Numbered from the stretch's first letter, positions 43,292 to 54,025 are shown. The stretch is 64,000 nucleotides of DNA from Candidatus Soleaferrea massiliensis AP7 (GCF_000820765.1 NZ_CCYH01000018.1:62001-126000), one strand, 5' to 3'. The notes: generated by a model from the sequence alone, not told the origin. A program made the numbers and translations.

Positions 43292-46006
43292 ATGAGAAAC
43301 AATGGTAAAAAGCTGCTGTCTGTTCTGCTTGCTGTCCTGATGCTGCTGAGCATCGTTCCAAGCTTCGCATTGGCGGACGGCCGTACAGATTACACCGAGG
43401 GCGTCACGGTCAAGAAGGACGCGGATTCCCCGACCGGCTATACCGCGACCTTCGTGTACAAGAACGCGGACGCGAAGGATGTCAAAATCTTCAGCGATCT
43501 CTTCGGCTTCTATCGGGAGGAGAACGGCACCTATGTGAAATACAGCCCGCATGAGTGGGAAAGGGACATGTTCCCGATGAACCTGGACGAAGCGGGTTAT
43601 ACCGAAGGCATGAAAAACGTCGGAAATGGTACCTGGGTGCTGACGATGCCGCTGCCAAGCGGCGGATTCTCCTACCGCTATGTCGTGGACGGGATTCATA
43701 TGACCGACCCGGCGAACAAACCGCTTACCAATACCATCACCGGTAAGGAAGCAAACTTCAGCATGGTGTACCTGCCGTTCGATTCGTCGAAGCAGGATAT
43801 CGACCGTTCGATCGAGCTGCCTCGGAAGGGGCAGAACGGAACCGTTGTATTCGATTCATACAAGGAAGACGAGCATGACCGTCCGCTGGCGATCTACCTG
43901 CCTTACGGCTATGATGAGAACCGTGCTCAGCCGTATAAGGTGATCTATATCGCCCACGGAAGCGGCGGAAACGAGCTGGACTGGATGAACGACGGATGCG
44001 TGCCGAACATCATGGACAACCTGGTGGCGGAAAACAAAGCCGAACCGGCGGTTGTCGTCTCGATGGATTACAGCGAGGTGAAGGATTCTGTACAGAATCA
44101 GATGGAAAACATCATGCCGTATATCAACGCGAACTATAACGTCTCCAAAGAGGTTGCGGACACCGCCTACTGCGGACTTTCCGCGGGAGGAACGCTGGCA
44201 GGGGAGATCTATCTTGCGCATCCGAAAGCGTTTGGATATTTCGGCATCTGGAGCTCCGCCCGCGTCGCGTCGATGGATCTGGAAGGCATCGACGGCCTGG
44301 ATGAGCCGACCATCATGCTGGGAATGGGCGCGCAGGACAGAAGGCTTGGCAGCATGAACACCTTTGCGGAGAAGCTGACCGCGAAGGGCATCGATTATTC
44401 TTACGATGTCCGCAGCGGCGCGCATGACTGGGAATTCTGGCCGCAGATGTTCACCGCCTTTGCCAAAAATGTCCTGTGGAAGGACAACGCCGGTTACACC
44501 GAAGGCGTGACCGTCAAGGAAGACGCAGGTTCCCCAACCGGCTATACCGCGACCTTCGTATACAAAAACACGGACGCGAAGGATGTCAAAATCTTCAGCG
44601 ATCTCTTCGGCTTCTACCGCGAGGAGAACGGTGTATATGTGAAATACAGCCCGTATGAATGGGAAAAAGATATGTTCCCGATGAATCTGGACGAAAAGGG
44701 CTACACCGAGGATATGATCAACGTTGGAGACGGAACCTGGGTACTGACGATGCCGCTGCCAAGCGGCGGATTCTCCTACCGCTATATCGTGGACGGCGTC
44801 AGCACAACCGACCCGGCAAACAAGCCGCTTGTCAACACCATCACCGGCAGGGAAGCGAATTTCAGCATGGTGTACCTGCCGTTTGACTCATCCAAACAGG
44901 ATGTCGACCGCTCGGTCGAGCTGCCGCGGAACGGACAGAACGGAACCGTTGTATTCGATTCCTACAAGGAAGGAGAAAACGACCGGGAACTGGCCGTCTA
45001 TCTGCCTTACGGCTATGATGAGAACCGTGCTCAGCCGTATAAAGTGATCTACATCTCCCACGGCAGCGGCGGAAGCGAGCTGGACTGGATGAACGACGGA
45101 TGCCTGCCAAACATCATGGATAACCTGGTGGCGGAAGGCAAGACCGAACCGGCCGTTGTCGTCGCCATGAACAACAGCGAGGTTGCCGACTCCACCCAAA
45201 ACCAGATGGATAACATCAAGCCGTATATTGAGAAGCATTACAATGTCTCAAACAATGTCGACGAGATGGCCTACTGCGGCCTGTCCCTGGGCGGCACCAT
45301 GACGGCAAGGCTGTACCTGGCGCATCCGGCGGCATACGGATACTTCGGCATCTGGAGCTCGGCGCAGGTGGCGTCGATGGACCTGGAGGGCATTGAGGGC
45401 CTGAACGTGCCGACGGTCATGCTTGGCATGGGCGCACAGGACCGAAGGCTTAAGAGCATGAACGCCTTTGCGGAGAAGCTGACCGCGAAGGGCGTCCAGT
45501 ATTCCTATGACGTCCGAAACGGCGCGCATGACTGGGAATTCTGGCCGCAGATGTTCACCGCCTTTGCCGAAAACGTCCTCTGGACGTCCGATGCATCCGC
45601 ATGGAGAAGCAGTCTGCGCGATCTTTACAATGAATACAGGGAGCTTGAGAAGGGCAGCTATACAAACGAAAGCTGGCAGGTATTCCAGAATGCGCTGGAG
45701 GCTGCGGGTATGGTCCTTGACAATACGCAGGCGAGCGCCGAACAGCTCAAAGCTGCGTATGATGAGTTGAAAGCGGCGTTCGGCGCGCTGGAAGAAACAG
45801 ATGCTTCCAGCAGGCCGGGTGACAGCAGCAGTTCCGGCGCATCCGGCGGCGGTTCACAAACCGGCTCGCAGAGCGGAAGCTCCCAGAGCGCGGGCGGAAA
45901 CGCGAATACCGGAGATGTTTTCCCGATGGTCGCGATTTCAGCGGTCATGCTGCTGGCATTTGTGGCAGCCCTCATTCTGGCAGGACGCAAAAAGCAGGAA
46001 CTGTAA
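43292..46006 (+). CDS. Cell-surface protein with two tandem CE1-like esterase modules
   Basis: A 904-residue protein: signal peptide (LLSVLLAVLMLLSIVPSFALA), then two copies of a 368-residue block, each an N-terminal beta-sandwich resembling E-set/CBM48 followed by an esterase-D/CE1 domain. Nucleophiles are GLSAGG (serine codon 44180-44182) and GLSLGG (45284-45286), exactly 1104 nt apart; both copies keep the catalytic His in GAHDWEFWP. Then follow a FIVAR-like helical domain (about 770-835), a Ser/Gly linker and a sortase-like end (NTGD, hydrophobic helix, GRKKQEL). Members cleave feruloyl or acetyl esters of plant polysaccharides. It is divergent from the YesM/YesN-type pair. GGAGG lies seven nt before the ATG. 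Confidence 0.9.
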   Translation: MRNNGKKLLSVLLAVLMLLSIVPSFALADGRTDYTEGVTVKKDADSPTGYTATFVYKNADAKDVKIFSDLFGFYREENGTYVKYSPHEWERDMFPMNLDEAGYTEGMKNVGNGTWVLTMPLPSGGFSYRYVVDGIHMTDPANKPLTNTITGKEANFSMVYLPFDSSKQDIDRSIELPRKGQNGTVVFDSYKEDEHDRPLAIYLPYGYDENRAQPYKVIYIAHGSGGNELDWMNDGCVPNIMDNLVAENKAEPAVVVSMDYSEVKDSVQNQMENIMPYINANYNVSKEVADTAYCGLSAGGTLAGEIYLAHPKAFGYFGIWSSARVASMDLEGIDGLDEPTIMLGMGAQDRRLGSMNTFAEKLTAKGIDYSYDVRSGAHDWEFWPQMFTAFAKNVLWKDNAGYTEGVTVKEDAGSPTGYTATFVYKNTDAKDVKIFSDLFGFYREENGVYVKYSPYEWEKDMFPMNLDEKGYTEDMINVGDGTWVLTMPLPSGGFSYRYIVDGVSTTDPANKPLVNTITGREANFSMVYLPFDSSKQDVDRSVELPRNGQNGTVVFDSYKEGENDRELAVYLPYGYDENRAQPYKVIYISHGSGGSELDWMNDGCLPNIMDNLVAEGKTEPAVVVAMNNSEVADSTQNQMDNIKPYIEKHYNVSNNVDEMAYCGLSLGGTMTARLYLAHPAAYGYFGIWSSAQVASMDLEGIEGLNVPTVMLGMGAQDRRLKSMNAFAEKLTAKGVQYSYDVRNGAHDWEFWPQMFTAFAENVLWTSDASAWRSSLRDLYNEYRELEKGSYTNESWQVFQNALEAAGMVLDNTQASAEQLKAAYDELKAAFGALEETDASSRPGDSSSSGASGGGSQTGSQSGSSQSAGGNANTGDVFPMVAISAVMLLAFVAALILAGRKKQEL
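43391..45583 (+). repeat. Direct duplication inside the esterase gene (2 x 1104 nt)
   Basis: Copy 1 is 43391-44494 and copy 2 is 44495 to about 45583. The offset is 1104 nt at both the start and the catalytic serine, so no net indel has been fixed. Long identical stretches remain (for example ACGGAACCGTTGTATTCGAT), which points to a fairly recent duplication or ongoing gene conversion. Confidence 0.88.
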
Positions 46007-46027
46007 ATATATGATGTGAAAGCACAA

Positions 46028-46063
46028 AAAGCCTGGAGGCGCCAATCGGCGCCTCCAGGCTTT
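46028..46063 (+). terminator. Terminator of the tandem esterase gene
   Basis: A 16-bp stem (AAAGCCTGGAGGCGCC / GGCGCCTCCAGGCTTT) with a 4-nt loop, 21 nt after the stop, followed by CTTG. Confidence 0.88.
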
Positions 46064-46273
46064 CTTGTAGCTTTAGCGTAACAAAACCACCGGCTATGCC
46101 GGTGAGAATAAAAAGCTTAAGCTTTGAGGATAGAGCGAAGCGAATGACAACAATCATTTCGCTCAAAGTGAGAAGCAATAGAGATATAACTGCTTTAGCA
46201 GCTGCAGTGCATGTGATGCAAATGACAGTTTTTCTGTGTCTCTTTCCTTCTAGGGCCTGTGCATATCACCAGT
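46064..46273. mobile_element. Hairpin-rich 0.2-kb element, possible IS200/IS605-type remnant
   Basis: Contains CACCGGCTATGCCGGTG (46088-46104), AAGCTTAAGCTT (46113-46124), an AGCGAATGA / TCATTTCGCT stem around 46135-46163, and CTGCTTTAGCAG. No transposase is present. Closely packed imperfect hairpins without flanking target duplications are typical of subterminal ends of IS200/IS605-like elements; that link is inference. It lies between a terminator and an AT-rich cassette. Confidence 0.4.
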
Positions 46274-46802
46274 TTAAGTGATGGTTTTGATTTCGTTGTT
46301 GTAGCCGTCTGTTTTGTCCTCTCTGTTCTTCATGCTTTCAGACTGAAAGCGGTCGATTATAAAAACATCGCCGAGTTTTGACGCCGATTCTCTCCCGTTG
46401 CTTAGCCATTTGAGACAATCACCGCAAAAATAAACTCGATTATCGTACAAAAACAATTCTACATGGGAGTTTTTCTCTTTCGTTTCTCCACACAGAGAAC
46501 AAGACGGGCTAAAAGGCTCTAACATGATTCTGTCCTCAACAACAGAAACACAATAAACCCGCGAGGTTAATAAAAATTCAGGGACGATAATGCGGTTAAG
46601 TTCGTCCGGTAATAAAATGACCGCATCTTTCTCAAAAGCTTCTCCGCGAGTGTGGGGAACAAGAAGAATTTTCCCCCCCCTCACGTTCTGCAAAGAAGCC
46701 CTCGTTTTCAATGTTGCTTGTGAAGATTGTTGGTAAAGCAATCCGGTTTCGCTCGTCCACTTTGCGGATATATTTACCTGCAAGACGTTTGACGAATGAC
46801 AT
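46274..46802 (-). pseudogene. Double AbrB-like hairpin protein with C-terminal zinc finger, frameshifted at a G8 tract
   Basis: From ATG 46802 (GGGAGG seven nt upstream) the frame reads MSFVKRLAGKYIRKVDERNR, then IALPTIFTSNIENEGFFAERE, and reaches a run of eight G on the minus strand (46673-46680). With seven G the frame would continue as GGKILLVPHTRGEAFEKDAV to the stop at 46274. The joined protein of about 175 residues has two AbrB/MraZ-like swapped hairpins (KVDERNRIALP and DELNRIIVPEFL) and a C4 zinc finger (CSLCG, then VYFCGDC) like that of ClpX and some SpoVT/AbrB proteins. It is likely a DNA-binding regulator. The extra G may be a sequencing error, a mutation or phase variation. It is divergent from an XRE gene and AT-rich. 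Confidence 0.72.
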
Positions 46803-46997
46803 TTATATTCCTCCCTTAAAGAAATAGCATTACAAGAGAAAATTATAATGTTATTAGTGTTAATCGTCAATGAAATATTTAGTTTTAAGGAATATTATAA
46901 TGTTTTCACTTTCTTTTGTATAACTCTGTCCTACAGTATAATGATATTATCACAGTAAGAAAATTCCTTGATATTATTAGATGTGGGGCGGGTATGT

Positions 46998-47399
46998 ATG
47001 AAGGCAATGAATGCCGCGAAACTTGGAGAGAGAATCAAGTTTTTTCGAAATAAGTCGGGGCTTACTCAAGCAAAACTCGGTGAGTTAATCCATAAGTCAA
47101 CAAATCATATTACACAAATCGAACGCGGATTAAATTTACCGAGCGTTCCTATGCTGTACGATATTTCACAGGTTTTGCAAGTGCCGATTGATTGCTTTTT
47201 TCTTGACGATGAGAGAATGTATTTAGAATATTCGGCGGTTAAAATGTCGTGTATCCTTGATAAATTCAACAATGAGAAATTGGTTTCCTATGTTGAGATA
47301 GAACAGGCCATTCACGGTGTTATAGATGATGCGGACGAAACGCCGCAGTTGTGGGACAAGGGAAACGACGAAACAGCAGACACGAACAAAATAAAATAA
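46998..47399 (+). CDS. XRE family helix-turn-helix regulator
   Basis: A 133-residue protein with an N-terminal Cro/CI HTH (LGERIKFFRNKSGLTQAKLG, then THITQIE-like TNHITQIERG) and a helical C-terminal region of about 60 residues. ATG 46998 is taken as start; 47007 is possible. It is divergent from the AbrB-like zinc protein, with about 195 nt between starts. The pair is AT-rich against the heat-shock and esterase genes on either side. It resembles regulators of integrated elements, but no integrase or other element gene is present. Confidence 0.85.
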   Translation: MKAMNAAKLGERIKFFRNKSGLTQAKLGELIHKSTNHITQIERGLNLPSVPMLYDISQVLQVPIDCFFLDDERMYLEYSAVKMSCILDKFNNEKLVSYVEIEQAIHGVIDDADETPQLWDKGNDETADTNKIK

Positions 47400-47400
47400 C

Positions 47401-47433
47401 AAAGAGCGGGCGAGATTGACTCGTCCGCTCTTT
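47401..47433 (+). terminator. Terminator of the XRE gene
   Basis: Stem AAAGAGCGG / CCGCTCTTT extended by GCGAG / CTCGT, directly after the stop, followed by GCTTTCT. Confidence 0.82.
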
Positions 47434-47466
47434 GCTTTCTATAAAAACAGCGTTATAAATGCGAAA

Positions 47467-47489
47467 AACCAGGGATACAATCCCTGGTT
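47467..47489 (-). terminator. Terminator of the tRNA-Ser operon
   Basis: A 10-bp stem (AACCAGGGAT / ATCCCTGGTT) with a 3-nt loop; on the minus strand it ends in TTTTTCGC, 58 nt beyond the second tRNA. Confidence 0.85.
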
Positions 47490-47546
47490 CATACGCAACC
47501 GAAAACGACTTTTATAATCAAAATGCCAGATTCGGGTTTTAGATAT

Positions 47547-47640
47547 TGGCGGAGACGGAGAGACTCGAACTCTCGCGCCAGCTATTAACCGGCCTACTCC
47601 CTTAGCAGGGGAGCCTCGTCACCAACTTGAGTACGTCTCC
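47547..47640 (-). tRNA. tRNA-Ser (anticodon GCU)
   Basis: Acceptor stem GGAGACG / CGTCTCC with encoded CCA, anticodon loop CTGCTAA in a CTCCC/GGGAG stem, a long variable arm typical of serine tRNA, and T loop GTTCGAG. It reads AGC/AGU codons. It is the downstream member of a two-tRNA unit. Confidence 0.95.
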
Positions 47641-47656
47641 ATTTAAAGATGAGGTG

Positions 47657-47743
47657 TGGCGGAGAGGGTGGGATTCGAACCCACGGCTCTGACGAGTCAC
47701 TGGTTTTCAAGACCAGCTCCTTAAACCGCTCGGACACCTCTCC
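47657..47743 (-). tRNA. tRNA-Ser (anticodon UGA)
   Basis: Acceptor stem GGAGAGG / CCTCTCC with encoded CCA, anticodon loop CTTGAAA in a CTGGT/ACCAG stem, long variable arm, T loop GTTCGAA. It reads UCN codons, chiefly UCA. Sixteen nt separate it from the second tRNA-Ser. Confidence 0.95.
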
Positions 47744-47966
47744 GTGCTGCTTGTCGTAACGCATAATATAATACCATAGTTCTTTGGACATGTCAACACT
47801 TTTGATCAAAAAGTTTATTAGAATTTGGTCGGATTGGAAAACAAATATTTTTATGCAGGTGATATATTCCAGAAAAAACGTGAACACTATAAAATAGGAA
47901 ATTGTACTGGAAGCTTCTGATAAAAAGACGGCGGGAAAGAATTTTGTAAAGAAACTATGAAATGCC

Positions 47967-47995
47967 TTGACAGTGCCACCTAAACGTGATAAATT
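47967..47995 (+). promoter_or_regulatory. SigA-type promoter of the hrcA operon
   Basis: A perfect TTGACA, 17-nt spacer and TAAATT; the CIRCE operator starts five nt further on, covering the likely transcription start. Confidence 0.9.
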
Positions 47996-47999
47996 CTAT

Positions 48000-48026
48000 T
48001 TAGCACTCAAGGATATAGAGTGCTAA
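48000..48026 (+). promoter_or_regulatory. CIRCE operator
   Basis: TTAGCACTC, nine nt, GAGTGCTAA: an exact match to the CIRCE consensus. HrcA, encoded by the first gene behind it, binds this site and represses the operon until heat stress titrates GroE. Confidence 0.97.
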
Positions 48027-48092
48027 ACCTGAAACGGAAACACGAAACAAGTTTGTATACAGCACGTATGGAATGTAAAAGAGGTGATGGCT

Positions 48093-49136
48093 GTGGAACT
48101 TGATGAAAGAAAACTGAAGATTCTGGCAGCTATTGTGGAAGCATACATCAATACGGGCGAACCGGTTGGCTCCAAGACGGTCTGCAGCATGCTGGATTTT
48201 CCGGTTTCCTCCGCGACGGTGCGCAACGAGATGGCGGCGCTCTCCGAGCTCGGCATCCTCGAACAGCCGCACACATCGTCCGGAAGGGTGCCGTCCTACC
48301 AGGGATACCGCATCTATATTGACCGGCTGATGGATATAAAGCCGCTGACCGAAACCGAAAAGAACGAAATCGACGCGCTGTTCAACGTCAAGGATCCCGA
48401 TCCCGACAAGCTGCTGCAGGATGCCTGCGAAGCGCTGGCGCAGTTCACAAGCTGCGCGACCGTGACCACGACCCTGACGCCGCACGATGCGGTCATCAAC
48501 CGCATCGAGATCATGAAGGCCGGCAGGACCACGGCGGTGGTGCTGGTTATGGCTTCAAACGGCGTGGTCAAAAGCAAGGTCTGCCGGGTTGGATTCCAGC
48601 TTTCTTACGATGTGCTGGACTTCTTCGTAAAGTTCGTCAATGACCGGTTTAAAAACCGGACGCTGGAAAATATCACGCTGGCCTTTATCGAAACGCTGCT
48701 CGTTTCGCTTGGGGAATACAGCGTTGTATTTTCTCCGCTGCTCGTGAGTATCTATGAGATATGCCGGGAAATTGAAGAGGGCAACTTCATCCTGGGCGGC
48801 CAGACCAATCTGCTGGCTTACCGGGAACTGAACGACCACGCGCACGAGCTGTTCACCTTCCTCAACAACCGCAAGATGCTGACCAGCCTGATTGACAGCA
48901 GCCTGAACGATATGGTAAAGGTGATTCTGGGCAAGGAGGCCGAACAGTATGAGCTGGAGGATTTGGGTGTGGTCGTTGCGAAGTACAAGATCGGCAGAAT
49001 GGACGGCGGCGCCATCGGCGTCATCGGACCGGTGCGGATCGACTATTCCAGGCTGATCCCGCATCTGCGGTATTTTGCCGATACTCTGGGCAGGCTGCTG
49101 GCCGATACGATCGAGAGCCAGAACGACCAGCCGTAA
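48093..49136 (+). CDS. hrcA: Heat-inducible transcription repressor HrcA
   Basis: A 347-residue repressor. N-terminal winged helix (ELDERKLKILAAIVEAYINT, then GSKTVCSMLDFPVSSATVRNEM and the QPHTSSGRVPSYQGYRIYID segment) followed by the GAF-like HrcA domain and the C-terminal GAIGVIGPVRIDYSRLIPHL signature. It autoregulates through the CIRCE site 67 nt upstream. GTG 48093 (six nt after GAGGTG) is preferred because it gives the family start MELDERK; upstream GTG 48084 and ATG 48087 overlap the ribosome site. It is first gene of the heat-shock operon. Confidence 0.95.
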   Translation: MELDERKLKILAAIVEAYINTGEPVGSKTVCSMLDFPVSSATVRNEMAALSELGILEQPHTSSGRVPSYQGYRIYIDRLMDIKPLTETEKNEIDALFNVKDPDPDKLLQDACEALAQFTSCATVTTTLTPHDAVINRIEIMKAGRTTAVVLVMASNGVVKSKVCRVGFQLSYDVLDFFVKFVNDRFKNRTLENITLAFIETLLVSLGEYSVVFSPLLVSIYEICREIEEGNFILGGQTNLLAYRELNDHAHELFTFLNNRKMLTSLIDSSLNDMVKVILGKEAEQYELEDLGVVVAKYKIGRMDGGAIGVIGPVRIDYSRLIPHLRYFADTLGRLLADTIESQNDQP

Positions 49137-49210
49137 ATGTGCAGATTCTACATTTATGATAGATTACAACAGTCACCAATCCATCTAGGATCGAAAGGAG
49201 CATACCAGCT

Positions 49211-49771
49211 GTGGATGATAAGAAGAAAAAGCAGAAACATCAGGACCCGCCGAAGGAAAAGGCACAAGGTAACACCGAACAGGAAGCTTCCCCGCAGGAG
49301 CATGCGGAAGAGGCCGTTCAGGAGGAAAGCAGGGCTGAGGACATCGCGGCGCTCGAACAGCAGGTCGGCGATTTGAACGAAAAGCTGCTTCGGACGCTTG
49401 CGGAGTATGACAACTTCAGAAAGCGCACCCAGCGCGAGAAGTCGGCCATCTATCCGGAAGCGGTATCCAGCACGATTGAAGCGTTCCTGCCGGTTGTGGA
49501 CAATTTTGAACGCGCCATGGCCTGTGAATGCTCCGATACCGAATTCCAGAAGGGCATGCAGATGGTCTTAAACGGCATCTATGAGGTCTTTGGAAAACTG
49601 GGCGTCGAGGAGATCGACTGCAGCGGACTGTTTGACCCGAATCTGCACCATGCCGTCGCCCATGTCGACGATGACAATATGGAAGAAAACCAGATTGTCG
49701 AGGTCTTCCAGAAGGGCTACCAGATGGGAGACAGGATCATTCGGTTCGCGATGGTAAAAGTGGCCAATTAG
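49211..49771 (+). CDS. grpE: Nucleotide exchange factor GrpE
   Basis: A 186-residue protein: charged N-terminal tail, long helix (about 45-110) with EYDNFRKRTQREK, and the C-terminal beta domain (FDPNLHHAVAHVDDDNMEEN, then VFQKGYQMGDRIIRFAMVKV). It releases ADP from DnaK in the chaperone cycle. The start codon is GTG with AAAGGAG ten nt upstream. It is second gene of the CIRCE-controlled operon. A short GC stem (TTCCGGC / GCCGGAA, 49783-49801) follows and may lower read-through to dnaK. Confidence 0.95.
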   Translation: MDDKKKKQKHQDPPKEKAQGNTEQEASPQEHAEEAVQEESRAEDIAALEQQVGDLNEKLLRTLAEYDNFRKRTQREKSAIYPEAVSSTIEAFLPVVDNFERAMACECSDTEFQKGMQMVLNGIYEVFGKLGVEEIDCSGLFDPNLHHAVAHVDDDNMEENQIVEVFQKGYQMGDRIIRFAMVKVAN

Positions 49772-49807
49772 CACCCCGAATTTCCGGCTTCTAGCCGGAA
49801 CCATACA

Positions 49808-49837
49808 TTGCAGGAAAGCCGGAAGGGCTTTTATATA
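49808..49837 (+). promoter_or_regulatory. Possible internal promoter before dnaK
   Basis: TTGCAG, 18-nt spacer, TATATA (or TATAAT two nt on), 70 nt before the dnaK start. There is no CIRCE element here, so it would give basal expression. Confidence 0.4.
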
Positions 49838-49907
49838 ATGTATAGATAACAAGACAATATGCTCAAAATAAAATGAATGGTACACAATCAGAACTGGAGG
49901 TAATCTT

Positions 49908-51752
<1,845 letters not shown>

Positions 51753-51826
51753 TCTTCTGAAAAGTAGATAGAGTTCCTCAGGGGCTACGAGCATGAATGC
51801 CGCCGAAACGGCGGATGAACCGGAGA

Positions 51827-51850
51827 GGCGGGAGGTCACGGCTTCCCGCC
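51827..51850 (+). terminator. Terminator between dnaK and dnaJ
   Basis: Stem GGCGGGA / TCCCGCC with a 10-nt loop, then TTTTC. A leaky terminator here would make DnaJ less abundant than DnaK. Confidence 0.65.
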
Positions 51851-51914
51851 TTTTCTGAAAAACATTCACGCTTTGGCCCTTTGAGTTGTGTAAAAATAAA
51901 GTGAGGTGGTTTGT

Positions 51915-53084
51915 TTGCCGGAGAAACGCGATTATTATGAGGTGCTGGGCGTACAGAAGGGCTGCTCGGACGACGAGCTGAAGAAGGCCTACCGCACCAT
52001 TGCTAAGAAATATCACCCGGACTTGAATCCCGGGGACAAAGAGGCGGAGGCCAAGTTCAAGGAGGTCAACGAGGCCTATGAAGTGCTCTCCGACAAGGAG
52101 AAGCGCGCAAAATACGACCAGTTCGGCCATGCGGGCGTCGATCCGAACTTCGGCGCGGGCGGACCGGGCGGCGGCTTTGCCGGCGGATTCGATTTCGGCG
52201 ACATCGGCGACATTTTCGAGAACATCTTCGGCGGCGGGTTCTCATCCGGCTTCGGCGGCTCGACCCGCACGCGGAACCCGAACGCGCCGATCCGCGGAAA
52301 CAACATCAACATCAATCTCGGCCTGTCGTTTATGGAAGCGGTCAAGGGATGTAAAAAGAAGATCGAGTTCAAGCGGCTGGAGCACTGCGATACCTGCAAG
52401 GGCACCGGCTCGGCGGGCGGAAGCGCGCCGGAAACCTGTCCGGACTGCAACGGCTCCGGCCAGATCAAGATCCAGCAGCGCACGCCGTTCGGCGTGATCC
52501 AGACCGCCAAGACCTGTTCGAGATGCTCGGGAAAGGGACGCATCATCACCAAGCCCTGTAAGGACTGCAACGGCCTTGGCAGGGTGCGGAAAAACGTCAA
52601 GATGGACGTCAATGTCCCGGCCGGCATCGATGACGCGCAGACCTTCGCGGTGCGTAACCAGGGCGACCACGGCGTCAACGGCGGCCCGAACGGCGACGTG
52701 ATGGTCACGGTATCGGTGCGTCCGGATCCGCTGTTTGAGCGCGACGGCTTCGACATCTGGTGCGAGGTCCCGGTTTCGTTTGCGCAGGCGGCGCTCGGCT
52801 CCGAAATCATCGTCCCGACCGTGGACGGCAAGGTCAAGTACAACATCAGCGAAGGTACCCAGCAGGGCACCATCTTCCGGCTCAAGAGCAAGGGTGTGCC
52901 GCATATCGGACGTTCGACCCGCGGCGACCAGTATGTGCGCATCAGCATCGAGGTGCCGAAAAACCTGAATACCAAGCAGAAGGATGCGCTCAAGGCCTTC
53001 GACAAGCTGACCGGCGACCGGAACTATGAGAAGCGCAAAAGCTTCTTCGACAAGCTCAAGGACGCCATGGGAGGAAAAGACTGA
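51915..53084 (+). CDS. dnaJ: Co-chaperone DnaJ
   Basis: A 389-residue type I DnaJ: J domain ([24 protein letters not shown] within [11 protein letters not shown]), Gly/Phe-rich region ([18 protein letters not shown]), four CxxCxGxG-type zinc motifs ([32 protein letters not shown]), and C-terminal substrate domains. It delivers clients to DnaK and stimulates its ATPase. The start is TTG 51915, after GAGGTGG; the in-frame GTG at 51906 overlaps that ribosome site. The stop overlaps the prmA start by one base (TGATG). Confidence 0.96.
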   Translation: MPEKRDYYEVLGVQKGCSDDELKKAYRTIAKKYHPDLNPGDKEAEAKFKEVNEAYEVLSDKEKRAKYDQFGHAGVDPNFGAGGPGGGFAGGFDFGDIGDIFENIFGGGFSSGFGGSTRTRNPNAPIRGNNININLGLSFMEAVKGCKKKIEFKRLEHCDTCKGTGSAGGSAPETCPDCNGSGQIKIQQRTPFGVIQTAKTCSRCSGKGRIITKPCKDCNGLGRVRKNVKMDVNVPAGIDDAQTFAVRNQGDHGVNGGPNGDVMVTVSVRPDPLFERDGFDIWCEVPVSFAQAALGSEIIVPTVDGKVKYNISEGTQQGTIFRLKSKGVPHIGRSTRGDQYVRISIEVPKNLNTKQKDALKAFDKLTGDRNYEKRKSFFDKLKDAMGGKD

Positions 53085-54025
53085 TGAACTGGACCGAAAT
53101 ACTCGTCTCGATCCCGACCGGCCATCTGGAGGTCGCCTCCTCGATCGCCCAGATGGTCGTCCCATACGGCATCTATATCGAAGACTATTCCGACCTGACC
53201 ACCGAAGCCCCGAAAATCGCACATATCGACCTGATCGACGAGGAGCTGCTGCAGCGTGACCGGCAGACCGCGATCATCCATGTATACATCAGCCCGGCGG
53301 AGAATCCGCGCGAAGCGATCTCGTTCCTGGAGGACCGTCTCAAAAGCGAACAGATCGCCTATACCATCAACTGCAACAGCGTCAGCGAGGAGGACTGGGC
53401 GACCGCCTGGAAGAAGTACTTCCATCCGACCAAGGTGGGAGAGCATCTGGTGGTCTGCCCGTCCTGGGAAAACTATTCGGCAAAGCCCGGCGAGGTTGTG
53501 ATCATCCTCGACCCGGGTATGGCGTTCGGCACCGGCTCGCACGACACGACCAGGCTGTGCATGCAGCTGCTGGAGCAGCACATCGACAACACCAAAACCG
53601 TACTGGATGTCGGCTGTGGAAGCGGCATCCTGTCGGTTTCGGCGGTGCTGCTGGGCGCGAAATCCGCGGTCGGCTGCGACATCGACGGCGTGGCGGTCCG
53701 CACGGCCGGGGAGAATGCGAAGCTCAACGGCGTCAGCGACAGGACTTCCTTTTATAAAGGCGATCTGACCAGGGGAATCACCGGCACCTACGATGTCATC
53801 TGCGCGAACATCGTCGCGGATGTCATTGTGCGGCTCTGCCCGGATATTCCGCAGTATCTGAAGCCGGACGGCGTTTTTGTCATCTCCGGCATCATTGAGG
53901 AGCGGTATGACAATGTCGCCGAAGCAGTTGAGAAGATCGGCTTTCAGATCGACCAGACGCGCACCAGCGGCGGATGGGTGGCGCTGACCTGTTCGCGGAA
54001 GAAGAAAGCATCGGGAGGCGTGTGA
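53084..54025 (+). CDS. prmA: Ribosomal protein L11 methyltransferase
   Basis: A 313-residue SAM-dependent methyltransferase. The N-terminal L11-binding domain is followed by the Rossmann catalytic domain with LDPGMAFGTGSHDTTRLCM, the SAM loop VLDVGCGSGILS and YDVICANIVADVI (the NPPY-like N-I/L-A motif). It trimethylates ribosomal protein L11. It is coupled to dnaJ by a one-base overlap and to rsmE in the same way; the dnaJ-prmA-rsmE order is classical in Clostridia and Bacilli. Confidence 0.95.
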   Translation: MNWTEILVSIPTGHLEVASSIAQMVVPYGIYIEDYSDLTTEAPKIAHIDLIDEELLQRDRQTAIIHVYISPAENPREAISFLEDRLKSEQIAYTINCNSVSEEDWATAWKKYFHPTKVGEHLVVCPSWENYSAKPGEVVIILDPGMAFGTGSHDTTRLCMQLLEQHIDNTKTVLDVGCGSGILSVSAVLLGAKSAVGCDIDGVAVRTAGENAKLNGVSDRTSFYKGDLTRGITGTYDVICANIVADVIVRLCPDIPQYLKPDGVFVISGIIEERYDNVAEAVEKIGFQIDQTRTSGGWVALTCSRKKKASGGV

